A DNA stretch of 64,000 bases from Kalaharituber pfeilii (taxonomy: Eukaryota > Ascomycota > Pezizomycetes > Pezizales > Pezizaceae). This document shows positions 46,314 to 55,720 of the stretch, piece by piece (the stretch's first letter is position 1; each line of letters starts with the position of its first letter). Position numbers and translations under genes: made by a program. The notes beneath the pieces are model-generated. The model worked only from the letters and a program-made list of their open reading frames with translations, searched no databases and had not been told where the DNA came from. The stretch is from the NCBI GenBank assembly GCA_015179045.1, contig WHUZ01000025.1:310001-374000 (forward strand), read 5' to 3'.

Positions 46314-47336
46314 TCCGGAAAAGGCGCAAGCTTGGGGGATATCGAGGCCAGGAGATGGACGAAAACGACGCCTCGGTTACATAGTCGATTCACACATTCG
46401 GCATACTGCAATAACCACTAGACGTTCTTGGGATACCAGAAATGCGGAAGAGGAATTGGGGACGGCTTATGAAGTGGGATGGGGAATTTTGGTAAAGCTC
46501 AACATCTGTTGTACGAAGTGGTTATCTATTGAGGTTATTCTCGGCCAGCTCAGTGTGGGAAGCTGTGGTCTTTTAAAAAGCCGTTTGAACACGTCATTGT
46601 CCAATTCATTCAGTGCCTTTCTCGTTCCTTCCTCGCGGCAGATTTTTGTTCTCCCCTCTACCTCCTTTTCTTTCTGGGAAGTTCTGGGAAACAAAGGTTT
46701 GAATTTTCTTGTCTCCTGTTTTCCTTTTCCTTTTTCCTTTCTATCTATCATCCCCACCCTGTGATTGATTTCCCGGTAATTTTTTTTTTTCTTTTTTTTC
46801 TCCCTTTTTCTCCTCTCCGTGTTCCGCAAATGGTGTTCGGGTTTCGGGGCTTTTTTTATTTGTTGCTGCTATTCTTTCTGTATGATATTTTTTCTTGCTA
46901 AAGCCTAGGGCGTCACTTTTTTTCCGGCTTTCAACACAAGAACGTTTAAATACTATCTACTTTTTTTCTCGGGGCAACAATCGGATTTTTTTTTGGCATT
47001 CTAGGGTATTTTTTTGCCATTGTTCTCTCATACTTTATTGTCTTAACTACTTGGAGACTGATACCCGAAACCAAATATAGAAAAAGGTTTTATTAACCTC
47101 ATGGGCCGAAAACTAATAGGCTGGGCACGACAACAGGTATATATGTGTTTGCACCACATTTGTTCGTTTGAAAGTTTTTGTTGAGCGAATTATACTAGTA
47201 ACGAGTAGCCTCTGTTCCTGCATTGTGCCTGCCAGACCTTTTCTCTGTGAAGTTTTTTTTTTTCGTTTTGCTTTTTCTTGCACTTTGAACACCTGTACCC
47301 ACTTTCGTGGCTACCTGTTTCTCGTTCCGGTCGGCC
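46314..47336. other. Intergenic, T-rich
   Basis: Many T-runs (46780-46800, 46965-47010, 47253-47263). It could be the 3' region of the small gene. No other feature seen. Confidence 0.35.
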
Positions 47337-47516
47337 GTATTCACTCACTTAAGAGGTAAAAACACAAACGCGCGCTAGTGTGGTCTTGGCAGAGCTTCAG
47401 GCGCTATTCGCGGCTCTTTGGTGCAATATTGGTATTACTATGAAGTACAGGAATGCAGAGCTCATGCCAGGACCGTCTGGCTGCTAAAATCTCCAGCTTG
47501 CTTCTCCATTATCTCT

Positions 47517-47702
47517 TACTCTGTAACGGAGGTTGGTAAATGCAGAGAATTACCAACCCGCCAGGCCCAAAAGACACTTGACTACTAGTGATGCTCGCTA
47601 GTCTTCTACGGTAGCTCATATAGCTATTGTGCGACTTGCGACACAATGCGCATTGCATTTTTTGCTTTTTTTTTTTCCTTCCAACCTGGTGACCCCGTAT
47701 AT
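47517..47702 (-). mobile_element. Second copy of the TTACGG element, inverted
   Basis: The reverse complement shares with 22192-22397 the blocks TATATGAGCTAC, GACTAGCGAGCATC, TCAAGTNTCTTTT, CCTGGCGG and TCTCTGC..TTTACCA, ending TCCGTTACA. The other end is TACGGGGTCACC. A T-run lies near 47665-47677. It is ~185 bp long and lies inside the 47337-48808 element. Confidence 0.55.
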
Positions 47703-47916
47703 CATTACTCGTATATGATACTATCCTTTGGGGCTCTGACAAACACTAAAATATAAAATATAAAATAAAGTGAATAAAGATACAACAGTAAAAATAGCAT
47801 ATCATACCATGCTCTGTTTTTGTATCCAGGCTCTGTTGTTTGAGCATGCTAGGAGAGTCTGGGTATGAGAACAATTGTGCTCCAATTTCTGCTACAGTAA
47901 GGATATTTGAATAAAA

Positions 47917-48457
47917 AAAATATCATTACTCACATGCCGCCCTGTGGGCTATGGTGAGATGAAGGACATGAGGAAGTAAAAGGAATAACAAAGGCGAAGA
48001 AGGAAAAGAAATAGCCAAATGGTGTCAATGAATCCAACAGGCCAGGCCAGGCCAACAGAAGGCCTGGACTGTGAAATTCTAGGCCTGGCCTGGCCTAAAC
48101 AATCAGGCCAAGCCGTGAGGGCCGGTCCAGGCCAGTCCAGGCCGGTCCAGGCCAACAAGGCCAGTCCAGATTATTCAGGCCGGTCCAGACCATTCAGGCC
48201 AGCCCAGATTATTCAGGCCGGTCCAGATCATTCAGGCCAGCCCAGGCCATTCAGGCAGGTTTAAGCCAATTAAACGAACCCCTCCACAGCTATCCAGGTA
48301 AATTAAGGCCACCATTTACCAGATTATTTGAGTATTTAAATGAGTAGAATCTTCCATATATCTAGAATTTTAAACAGCAGCGGTCTACGACTTTAGCATC
48401 ATATACCTCAATCCTCACCATAGCCCACAGAGCGGCATACGAGTAATGTTTTTTTTT
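47917..48457. mobile_element. 541-bp TIR element (CATTACTC family) carrying 19-bp tandem repeats
   Basis: The left end reads TATCATTACTCACATGCCGC then CCTGTGGGCTATGGTGAG; the right end is CTCACCATAGCCCACAGAGC, then GGCATACGAGTAATG. Both ends border A/T homopolymers (at right, a T-run joined to an A-run). The ends match 7398-8508. The inside holds a CAGGCC-rich tandem block (48038-48258) and no gene. Confidence 0.7.
48038..48258. repeat. CAGGCC-rich tandem repeat, 19-bp period in part
   Basis: From about 48176 the unit CAGGCCGGTCCAGACCATT recurs every 19 bp for four to five copies with small changes; upstream of it are shorter AGGCC/GGTCC repeats. It is GC-rich in an AT-rich neighbourhood and lies inside the TIR element. 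The long frames through it on both strands follow from the repeat. Confidence 0.75.
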
Positions 48458-48808
48458 TTAAAAAAAAAAAGTATGTATCACATTTTATATTCAAGTATAT
48501 ATACTAACAAATAATTTTAGGAATGACGGACCTTCCAGATAATACAACAGACGGGACTCGATTCTTCAATGATGATACCTAATGGACGACTGCCAATTAC
48601 TGATGGTGGAAATATCCAGGACTATTATAATCTAATAGTCTTCTACTTCTGCACTCAGATCCTTTATAATATCAGTACTCTGCGGTATTGAGGTTAGCAT
48701 CGCGGTAATTCGACGTGCCTCTGCGTAATACACGCGCACTGGCGCTAAGAGGCCTGCCAAGACCGACGTAGCGCGCGTTTGTGATTTACCACTTAAGTGA
48801 GTGGAATA

Positions 48809-49510
48809 CGGACTCAGCGCATACGTCAGAACGAGGTAGTTTATCTAGGTTCCCCCCCAACCCCACCCAGCCCCACAATTTCAACACACGTGTTGTGTTG
48901 TTGCAGTTTAGCTCCGAACGGCATAACTGCGTCGAATACCCCGCTCTGGGGGGTGTGCCGGGGAGGGGGGGAAATATTAAGCTCCCCGTTTGCCTTGCCC
49001 TGAAAGCTTTTAATGGAACTGCGTTTTCTCTTGTTTCCGTTAACTATTCGATATTTTTCCAGGACCAGATATATATATACCTGTTTGCTTGATATTTAAT
49101 TGGTTTGTTTGGTTTGGTTTGTACGACTGCGTTTTTTGAGAAATAAATACCGAACAACTGAAGAACAAACTGAAATAACAGCTTGCTACTCCTAACTTTG
49201 GGACTTACTTCTCGGAAAGAATTAGCGGGTCGGTCGGTCGGTCGGTCGGTCGGTCGGTCGGTCGGTATTCTAAAGTTTGCTACTCACGGTAGTTTCGAGG
49301 CATTTCGCCACCCCCGTACACATCTAGATATAGCATCCCTTTCTTTCTTTCATCATACCAGCCGCTATATATACATATTCCTTCATACAAAGACCACATA
49401 AAAAAACAATCAGTACCGCAGCAGCCGTGGCAGACCCATTCCGACTCCCCTTCCGCCACCTGCGGGCGCAGACTCGGCCAGGAGTACAAGCTAACCCGGA
49501 CACGACGGTG
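48809..49510. other. Intergenic with (CGGT)n microsatellite
   Basis: Mainly AT-rich sequence with an ATAT stretch near 49068-49080. The tetranucleotide tract CGGT repeats about nine times at 49228-49266. It includes the presumed promoter of the following low-complexity gene. Confidence 0.45.
49228..49266. repeat. (CGGT)n microsatellite
   Basis: About nine perfect CGGT units in a row. A simple repeat with no further feature. Confidence 0.9.
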
Positions 49511-50227
49511 ATGTTGTACAGCACCTCGGCGCCGCGATACAGCTATGCGGGGTGCACTGCCAGCCGCTCGTATGCACGGGACCCGGAGGCGCCACCGATG
49601 AGGTTTCAGGTAAGGCCGGGCAGGGATAGTCGGTCGGAGTGGTTTATGAAAAGGTTGATGATTGCGGCGGGGTCGGGGTATGTTGAGACTGCGGCGAGCT
49701 CGTCGGTGTCGTCGGTGTCGGAGGATGGGATAATGGATGTGGATAGCGGCTCCATCAATACGGGTACTACCAGCATGATGACGTTTGGCCTTATGCAGAC
49801 CGTCCCCAGCGCTCCTGCTACCAACACGACCACCCTATCAGCCAGCACATCCATCTCCAACTCCAGCATAGCCGCAATCTCACGCACGCTCGAGTGCCTC
49901 ACCATATCCATCCCCACTGTCCCGATCCATATTCCTACCAACAACGCCGTCGCCACTCCCACCACTCCAACCATAACCACCACCTTCTCCACCTCCGCCT
50001 TCCCCGCTCCCCCACTAACACCCCCGCGTCCCCCCTCACCACAACTGCAAAACCATCCATCCTGCCTTTCCTCCCCTCCAACCCTCCCTCCCCATGCTCC
50101 ATCCCCTGGACCACCACCTCCTCCTCCTGCTCTTCCTCACCACCAATATCCCCCTCGCGGTTCCTCAAATCCGCGCGCTCGGAGCCCGTATATGCATGCC
50201 GGGGCACACTGGGGGGCTCGGGGATAA
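49511..50227 (+). CDS. Ser/Thr/Pro-rich low-complexity protein, model uncertain
   Basis: From the first ATG (49511) the frame runs to a stop at 50227 (238 residues); it is also open for ~28 codons upstream. The N-terminal ~90 residues have mixed composition (RFQVRPGRDSRSEWFMKRLM, then AAGSGYVE). The rest is Ser/Thr-rich and then Pro-rich (PSPGPPPPPPALPHH). A second frame overlapping from 49894 stays open to 50562 and encodes a Gly/Lys/Glu-rich tail (GIRVYSSNYTWAPGSSG onward). The true gene may therefore cross from one frame to the other through an intron; a donor-like CAG/GTAAGG occurs at 49609-49615. No family recognised. Composition bias also allows a chance frame. Confidence 0.4.
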   Translation: MLYSTSAPRYSYAGCTASRSYARDPEAPPMRFQVRPGRDSRSEWFMKRLMIAAGSGYVETAASSSVSSVSEDGIMDVDSGSINTGTTSMMTFGLMQTVPSAPATNTTTLSASTSISNSSIAAISRTLECLTISIPTVPIHIPTNNAVATPTTPTITTTFSTSAFPAPPLTPPRPPSPQLQNHPSCLSSPPTLPPHAPSPGPPPPPPALPHHQYPPRGSSNPRARSPYMHAGAHWGARG

Positions 50228-50934
50228 GGGTCTATAGTAGCAACTATACGTGGGCACCGGGGAGCTCTGGGATTGTGAAGGGGAAGGGAAAGAGGGTGGG
50301 CATAGGGATGGGGGTGCAGCATATGGGAGGGGTGGTCAAGAGAACGGGGGGGAGGACGGTATGGAGGGGATATGGAGGGATGGGGGTTGGTGGGGGAAGG
50401 GTGCTGGTGGAAGCGGAGGATGTGGAGGAGAATAAGGATGATGGAGGGTTTGGGATGGGGATGGAGGTAGATAAGGAGGGGGAAGGGGAAAGGGAAGGGG
50501 GAAGGAGGATTGAGAGGATGTGGGATGGGGATGTGGAGGTGGAGGTCGAGGAGGTATTGTGAAGGGTCCTGCTAACGGTGTGAATTAGCTGTATGGGAGA
50601 ACTCTGGGCTCAGGAGTTTGTTTTGTGCTCGATTTTTTGGGGAGTTTCTACTTTCGTTCTGTTTAAGAAACGACGTTCGTTGTTGGTATTTTTGGTAATG
50701 AGGAGTCGGTTCGGGGTCGGATTGGTTGGGTTGGGGTTGGGTTGGTCCTTGCCCTTTTTTTTGTTGTTTGTTTTTGCTTTTATGGTTTGGCATCTTTTTT
50801 GCCTGCATATGTTTGGAATCTAGTAATTTTGCAATCTTTTATGTGATGTTGGTTTTTTTATGGGGTGTAAGTTTGGGTACTGGATCTCTGTCATTATCTA
50901 TAGGGCGTATGTGTTGATTTCTCTTTTTTTTTTC
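50228..50934. other. Possible 3' extension of the low-complexity gene, then spacer
   Basis: 50228-50562 is open in the alternative frame (Gly/Glu/Lys-rich). Beyond it is T- and G-rich sequence ending in a T-run at 50923-50947. No separate gene is called. Confidence 0.3.
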
Positions 50935-50985
50935 TTTTTTTTTTTTTATATCATTAATCGCATACCGCCCTATGGGCTATGGCGA
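50935..50985 (+). repeat. Solo left end of the CATTACTC TIR family
   Basis: A T-run is followed by TATATCATTAATCGCATACC and GCCCTATGGGCTATGG, matching the left TIR of the elements at 7398 and 47917. No matching right end was found nearby. Confidence 0.5.
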
Positions 50986-51702
50986 CGTCACAGGGTCAGG
51001 AGGTGCGGTGGGGGGAGTTAGGGGAGGTGGGGGAGGAGTTACTAAGTATATGTTTGTAGGCATCCATGACTCGCTCCGTTGAAATCGTTTTTTTCGCAAT
51101 TGTATGTACTGAACAAGTACTTGGGGTAATATAATCTATCTTACGTAGTGCTACTTGGGACTTGGGACTTGGGAATGGGATGTGAACGATATGTTCGTGG
51201 TAATGGGGAAGGAGGAGGAGGGGATGATAAAGCCCCCAGTGCGCAGGGCGTGTGGCATACATACTTGGAGGACGGGGAAACACTTGATAACTAGTTAACC
51301 TTGATGGGCATGTAGGTGCAGTTAATCTTGGGGCAGCGGTATACTGGATGCGGGGGAGCTGTTCTCGTTACCCAGACGGGCACTGGGCGGGAGAGCTGGA
51401 GATAGAGATGGTTGAGGTGTTTGGGGGGAGGAGGGGGGGCGGGGAGGGGAGTGGTTATATTTTTTTTGATATTGAAGCTTTTTTTTTTAAAAAAAAATAG
51501 TTCCAGGGAGGAATTTGAATAGAGGTTTTGGTTTCCGTTGGTATTGAGAGCATGTATTCAAGAGGTAGCTTATTTCGTGATTATGAGGTAGTGTCGGATA
51601 ATCGGTGCTGAGGCATTGTATATCTCCTGTAGTGTCTAGGTAACAAAATAGTAAGTAGTAAGTGAGTATTGCTTCCGTATGTATTGAAATGTAAAAAAGA
51701 AA
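50986..51702. other. Intergenic, no gene seen
   Basis: G-rich then AT-rich sequence. A T-run joined to an A-run at about 51479-51499 resembles the junctions in the adjacent tandem array. Confidence 0.3.
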
Positions 51703-51950
51703 CCGCATGAGTTATGGTTCATATGGTAAGATTGTAGATATATCTCTTTTTTTTTTTTAAAAAAAAAAAAGCGCATGAGTTACGGTTCATACGATAGAGT
51801 ATATCCCTCTTTTTTTTAGAAAAAAAAAAAACCCGCATGAGTTACGGTTCATATGCTAAGAGAGTATATCTCTCTCTCTTTTTTTTTTTAAAAAAAAAAA
51901 GCACATGAGTTACGGTTCATATGATAAGAGAGTATATATCTCTCGGTTTG
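51703..51950. repeat. Tandem array of ~65-bp units with T/A palindromes
   Basis: Four units start GCATGAGTTAYGGTTCATA (at about 51705, 51772, 51833 and 51902). The first three end in a T8-12/A9-12 self-complementary junction. Between them is a TATATCTCTC segment. The array ends ~75 bp before the tRNA-Asn gene. Confidence 0.8.
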
Positions 51951-52023
51951 GATGAAGTCAAAATAGGAGTTGATTTGGTTATTTATAGAGATGCCTGGAT
52001 AAATAGAGGTAACACATACAACG

Positions 52024-52097
52024 GGTTCTATGGCGCAATCGGTTAGCGCGTCCGGCTGTTAACCGGGAGGTTGGAAGTTCGAGTCTTCCTAGTACCG
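52024..52097 (+). tRNA. tRNA-Asn (GTT)
   Basis: A 74-nt cloverleaf without intron. The acceptor GGTTCTA pairs with TAGTACC with one T/T mismatch at position 4. The D-arm is GCGC/GCGC around AATCGGTTA. The anticodon stem is TCCGG/CCGGG with loop CTGTTAA, so the anticodon is GTT (decodes AAC/AAT). The T-arm is GGAAG-TTCGAGT-CTTCC; the discriminator is G. T-rich runs beginning ~7 nt downstream can serve as the Pol III terminator. Confidence 0.9.
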
Positions 52098-52204
52098 CTG
52101 TTTCTTTTTCTTATTTTTTCCACCTTTTTTCTTTTTTTTTGTTTCAGGGAGGGAGGAGGAAAGTTGAAGGAGAAAGAAACGAGGGCATGGTTTTGTGGAT
52201 TTTA

Positions 52205-54799
52205 TGGGAGTATCTTATGTGTTGGTGAAGGGGAGAAGGAGGGTGGCAGTAAAGGGTATTTAGTGGCTGGAAACTAAGTACTTGTGTACAGAGAGTAGCT
52301 TTTGGTTCCTTTTAATGGGGTATATACAGGTATACGGCATGTATAAAACCAATCGCGGTGGTTTTAACTGGGCTCAACGAATGGAGGCGCAGGGATAAGA
52401 AACTTGACTCTCCATGTCTTGTATTTTTCTTTTTCGAAAGAGCCGTCAGGGGAGTGGAGAATTTCGGTTCTCGTTCCTTGACAGAGTACACTGGGTGCTG
52501 CGCACGAGTGCATAAGACCCAGAAAATTTTAGGTATTTAGACTTTATAATATTCACCCTCCTCCCGGCGCTCCATCCATAGCGTCGCCCCGAGGCCTTAG
52601 TAGCTCCACCCATGCCATTCCGATCTCTAATGTTTAGGCTGGGGCTGAGACAGAAGAATTGGACAGCACAGGGCCCCGTTGAGTCGAGGACTAACTGGAA
52701 ACAAAAAAAAAAAAATACTAAAACAATATACTACGCCTCAGAAATCTCCAACTGCTAGTGACTGTAAAACCAATTGTTTGTGGTCGCTGGGGCAAGAACT
52801 AATTACAAAAAACGTGCATATGCACAGTCCAGCTGAGTTATTAGTGTATGAGACACTTTGGGTATTATTCGTATTTTCATTCAACAGCTTGGATGGATAA
52901 ATATTTTTTTTCGCCTTGCCATGTTGTAATATTTTGCGAAGCAGAACTTTCTGGTTCCCGGTGGTGTTGTGGTTTGGGATTATTATTGTATGTTGAACAG
53001 TTTATACTTGTGATGAAAATAAGCATCATTCATTGCAGGACTGCTTGATTGTTTGGCAAACATGGAAACTACCGAGCTCGAGATTTTGTGTGAGGTTGCA
53101 GCTAAGCCTAATACTAAAGCAAACATGCTCAATTCCGAGCGGGGGGAAACAAGGAGAGATAAATTTCCCCAGAGTTGTTTTAGGTTGCTGGTTCAGAACG
53201 ATGTAGAGTACTGCTATTTACTTGAAAACAGAGGCCAAATAAATAAATAACGGTGCTTAAAAAAATTACCAAACGACAAAATTTCACCGTCGTAACAATG
53301 AATCGAACTTGCTTCGCAAACGCGCAGAAAAAAAAGAATAGCCAAATTGAGGTGCGCGGGAGTCAGTTTTAGTATGTTAATAGTAAAAGAGAGTCCAATT
53401 GGGTTAAGAGCGAATTTGGCTGATTGAGAACATATTTGAAAAACTTATAAGGGTTTAGAAGTCTTGGCGTTCAGGCCTTCTTGGAAAAAAAGCAACATAA
53501 AGATATGGCGGTGCCAGAAAACCACCGAGCGAAGTTACACCAATACCTAACGATGACTCGAACCCAAATTAAGTTGAATTCAGAATAGAATCTGGCTCGG
53601 ATAAAATCCAGTGCAGTTAGATAGCTAGTTTGCCTGGAAGTTTCTTCCTTCGAATCTTGATAAAGACATGATAGAATTCTTGGCATAGACAAACCAATAT
53701 TAATTGCAACTACAACAAATGATAGGCCATATTATGTAGAAAATGATAAAAATGACGATGTAAAAAAAGATTACCTACGGTAGGTAGGTGATATATTAAT
53801 TATACCAGCGAGTCGGACTCACTCGCCGCAACGGCAAAAAAAAGAGTGAACCAAATTTGGTTTAGTCTGTCTTGTTCACTCAAAGCGGCCGAATCATCCA
53901 ATTGCGAATTTGGCTAGACTAGTGGAACGTATGACGTTATTAAAAATAAGAAAATCACATTCGCCCCAACAACAAATTGAACTCGGTAACAGAGGCATAA
54001 AAATTAGCCAACGCGGGATGCAGCGGGGGATTTCCCCTCAGCATTACAGCCCGACCATATTCCCCTAAGTTAAGTAGCGAACGTTGGCTGATTATTTGTT
54101 GTTTCTCCATATTGATAAAGAGGTCATCAAATTCTTGGCGTTCGGGACAAACTAATATTACCTGGGACCAAAGAAGAGAAAACAATAAGCCATATTATGT
54201 AGAAAACAATAGCGGTGGCCATCAATTATCTACGGTAAGGTAAGGTGGAACATCTAGCCATCTGCGGCCGGCAATTGATGACCGGTCCAAAATACAAAAA
54301 AGCTAAGGCTTGCACTCTGTAGTTGTAGTGTAGTCTCATTCACCCCTACCCCGCATATCAACACAACTACAAATTCACTGCCTCGTATAAGCCAAAAAGC
54401 GTCAATACAGAAGAAAATAGAAATCGATGTTTTGATGACAGTAATGGAGTATGATTTAGATTCGGAGTTTGACTCAGAGTACAGTTCAGAGGAAGAAGAG
54501 GAGGGCTTAGAGGAGCTTCAGGAGCTAATAGACAGGAGTGATTATATTGCAGCTAATCGATATTTCAACCATGGCAAAAACTCTGCTGGAAGGCAAGACT
54601 CAAATATTCTATCAAATTTGATTAATAAATATCCAGATTCAACATTTCTTGCTATTTTTCGGATGCAAGGAATCTCCTTTTGGCAGCTAGTAGATCTTCT
54701 CGTGCGGTGCCGTGCGGTGTGGTGCAGTGCAGTGCGGTGTGGGGTTGCGTTGAGTGAGGGCGGTTTGAGGCAAATCTACGGTAAGGTACGTAGTTTTTC
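52205..54799 (+). repeat. Segmental duplication, copy 1
   Basis: From GGGAGTATCTTAT to TCTACGGTAAGGTACGT this segment aligns with 60970-63959 in the same orientation at high identity (roughly 95% by eye). Copy 1 has an extra ~75 bp at 52245-52330. It lacks the hAT MITE with flanking sequence and a ~105-bp block bounded by GACAGCAC repeats that copy 2 has. It contains repeat units A-C and the transposase start at 54435. Confidence 0.85.
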
Positions 54800-55720
54800 A
54801 AAAAGTTAAAAATGACGGTGCCCAAAAAAAATTACCTAACGACAGCATTTCGCCAGCCTGCAACAAACGCCTCGAACTCACTCACAACGGGCACAAAAGA
54901 GTCAGCCAAATTGGGTTTTGAAGAATTCAGTTTTAGTCTGTCTTGATCACTCCAAAGCGCCCCAAATCATCTAATTATTGCGTTAGGTAGCGAATTTGGG
55001 CTGAACATCGTAAAAGTTACGAGATGTTAAATTCTTAGCATCCAGACCCCAGTGTTACTTTGAGACCAAAACAACACTGAACATATGTATAGAATAACAA
55101 ATCAAATGATTGCACGAAAAAAAATTGGCCTCGAAGAACGATGTGCCGGTATTACTTGAAACCGAGACAAATGAAAAAAAAAACAGCGTACATATAAAGT
55201 ACCAATGCTAAAAAAAAAAAAAAAAATTACTCAACGACAAATTTTTTATCATACCACCTCCAACAACGCCTCGAACTCACGCACAATGAGCAACAAAAAG
55301 AGCTAGCCAAATTAGATACCAAAGTAATTTTTGGCATTGACACCTGAGCGAATTTGGCTGATTGTTACAAGTATTGTACAACTTATAAAGAGGTGACTGA
55401 AATTCTTGGCGCGCGGTCCGATAAACTGATTAATTCAAACAAGGCTATCTAAACCGATCACTTCAGTTTGCAGTAATCACTGTTTAGTTGTACTACTGTA
55501 CCTAACGACAAAAATTTCACCATCCCCCCCCAATAACGACTCGAACTCTCTCGCAATAAGCAAAAAAAAAGAAATTAGCCAAATTAGAGGTTGTTTGGGA
55601 CACTCGTAAGCATCCTTCATTCTTCCTTTATGCTAGCGAATTTGGCTAGTAGTTAGTGCTATTTGTGTCACTTATAAACAGATGGTGCAGATTCTTGGCG
55701 TAAGCCTGGACAAGGATCCG
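53247..55720 (+). repeat. Array of recurring ~230-bp units with complementary arms
   Basis: At least six diverged units, starting at about 53247 (A), 53505 (B), 53756 (C1/C2), 54812 (D), 55200 (E) and 55498 (F). Common blocks in order are TACCTAACGACAAAATTTCACC (first 20 bases counted), CTCGAACTCACTCGCAA, an A-run, TAGCCAAATT, a variable 37-80-nt spacer, GCGAATTTGGCTGA, ACTTATAAAGAGGTGA and AAATTCTTGGCGTTCGG. B is the most degraded. The transposase start (54435) interrupts the array between C and D. No protein family is evident on either strand. Confidence 0.7.
54435..54809 (+). pseudogene. HARBI1/DDE-like transposase N-terminal fragment, copy 1
   Basis: From ATG 54435 the frame gives 124 residues: an acidic start (SEYSSEEEEEGLEELQELID), then DYIAANRYF, ILSNLINKYPDSTFLAIFRM and QGISFWQLVDLL. 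The order DYxAAxRY...I...L...YPxxxFxxxFRMxxxxFWxLVxLL is typical of the N-terminus of fungal HARBI1-like (PIF/Harbinger, DDE_Tnp_4) transposase proteins. The catalytic DDE part is missing. After LVRCRAVWC the sequence becomes a GTGCGGTGC simple repeat, then leaves the duplicated region. It looks like a fragment that can no longer make a full protein. Confidence 0.55.

Larger units (their letters stand above)
47337..48808. mobile_element. Outer TIR element (~1.47 kb) with nested insertions
   Basis: The left end (47337-47405) begins GTATTCACTCACTTAAGAGG, then CACAAACGCGCGCTA and GGTCTTGGCAG. The right end (48740-48808) is its reverse complement with few changes (GTATTCCACTCACTTAAGTGG split as GTATTCCACTC and ACTTAAGTGG on the minus strand). 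TIRs are at least 65 bp. No transposase is present. Two other TIR elements sit inside it (47517-47702 and 47917-48457). Confidence 0.65.

Noticed and set aside
48176..48258. CRISPR-like regular repeat
   Set aside because: Units are contiguous with no unique spacers, and the window is eukaryotic.
48019..48264. Open frames on both strands through the CAGGCC block
   Set aside because: Open only because the tandem repeat lacks stops; composition is purely repeat-derived.
53955..54185. Minus-strand frame with protein-like text (ERQEFDDLFINMEKQQ)
   Set aside because: It follows the repeat-unit structure, recurs only as a copy of the duplication and is frameshifted in copy 2 (63103-63315); no family resemblance.
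53247..55720. tRNA-derived SINE reading of the repeat units (minus-strand B-box-like GAGTTCGAGTC)
   Set aside because: The putative A and B boxes are separated by a T-run that would stop Pol III, and no tRNA fold can be drawn.
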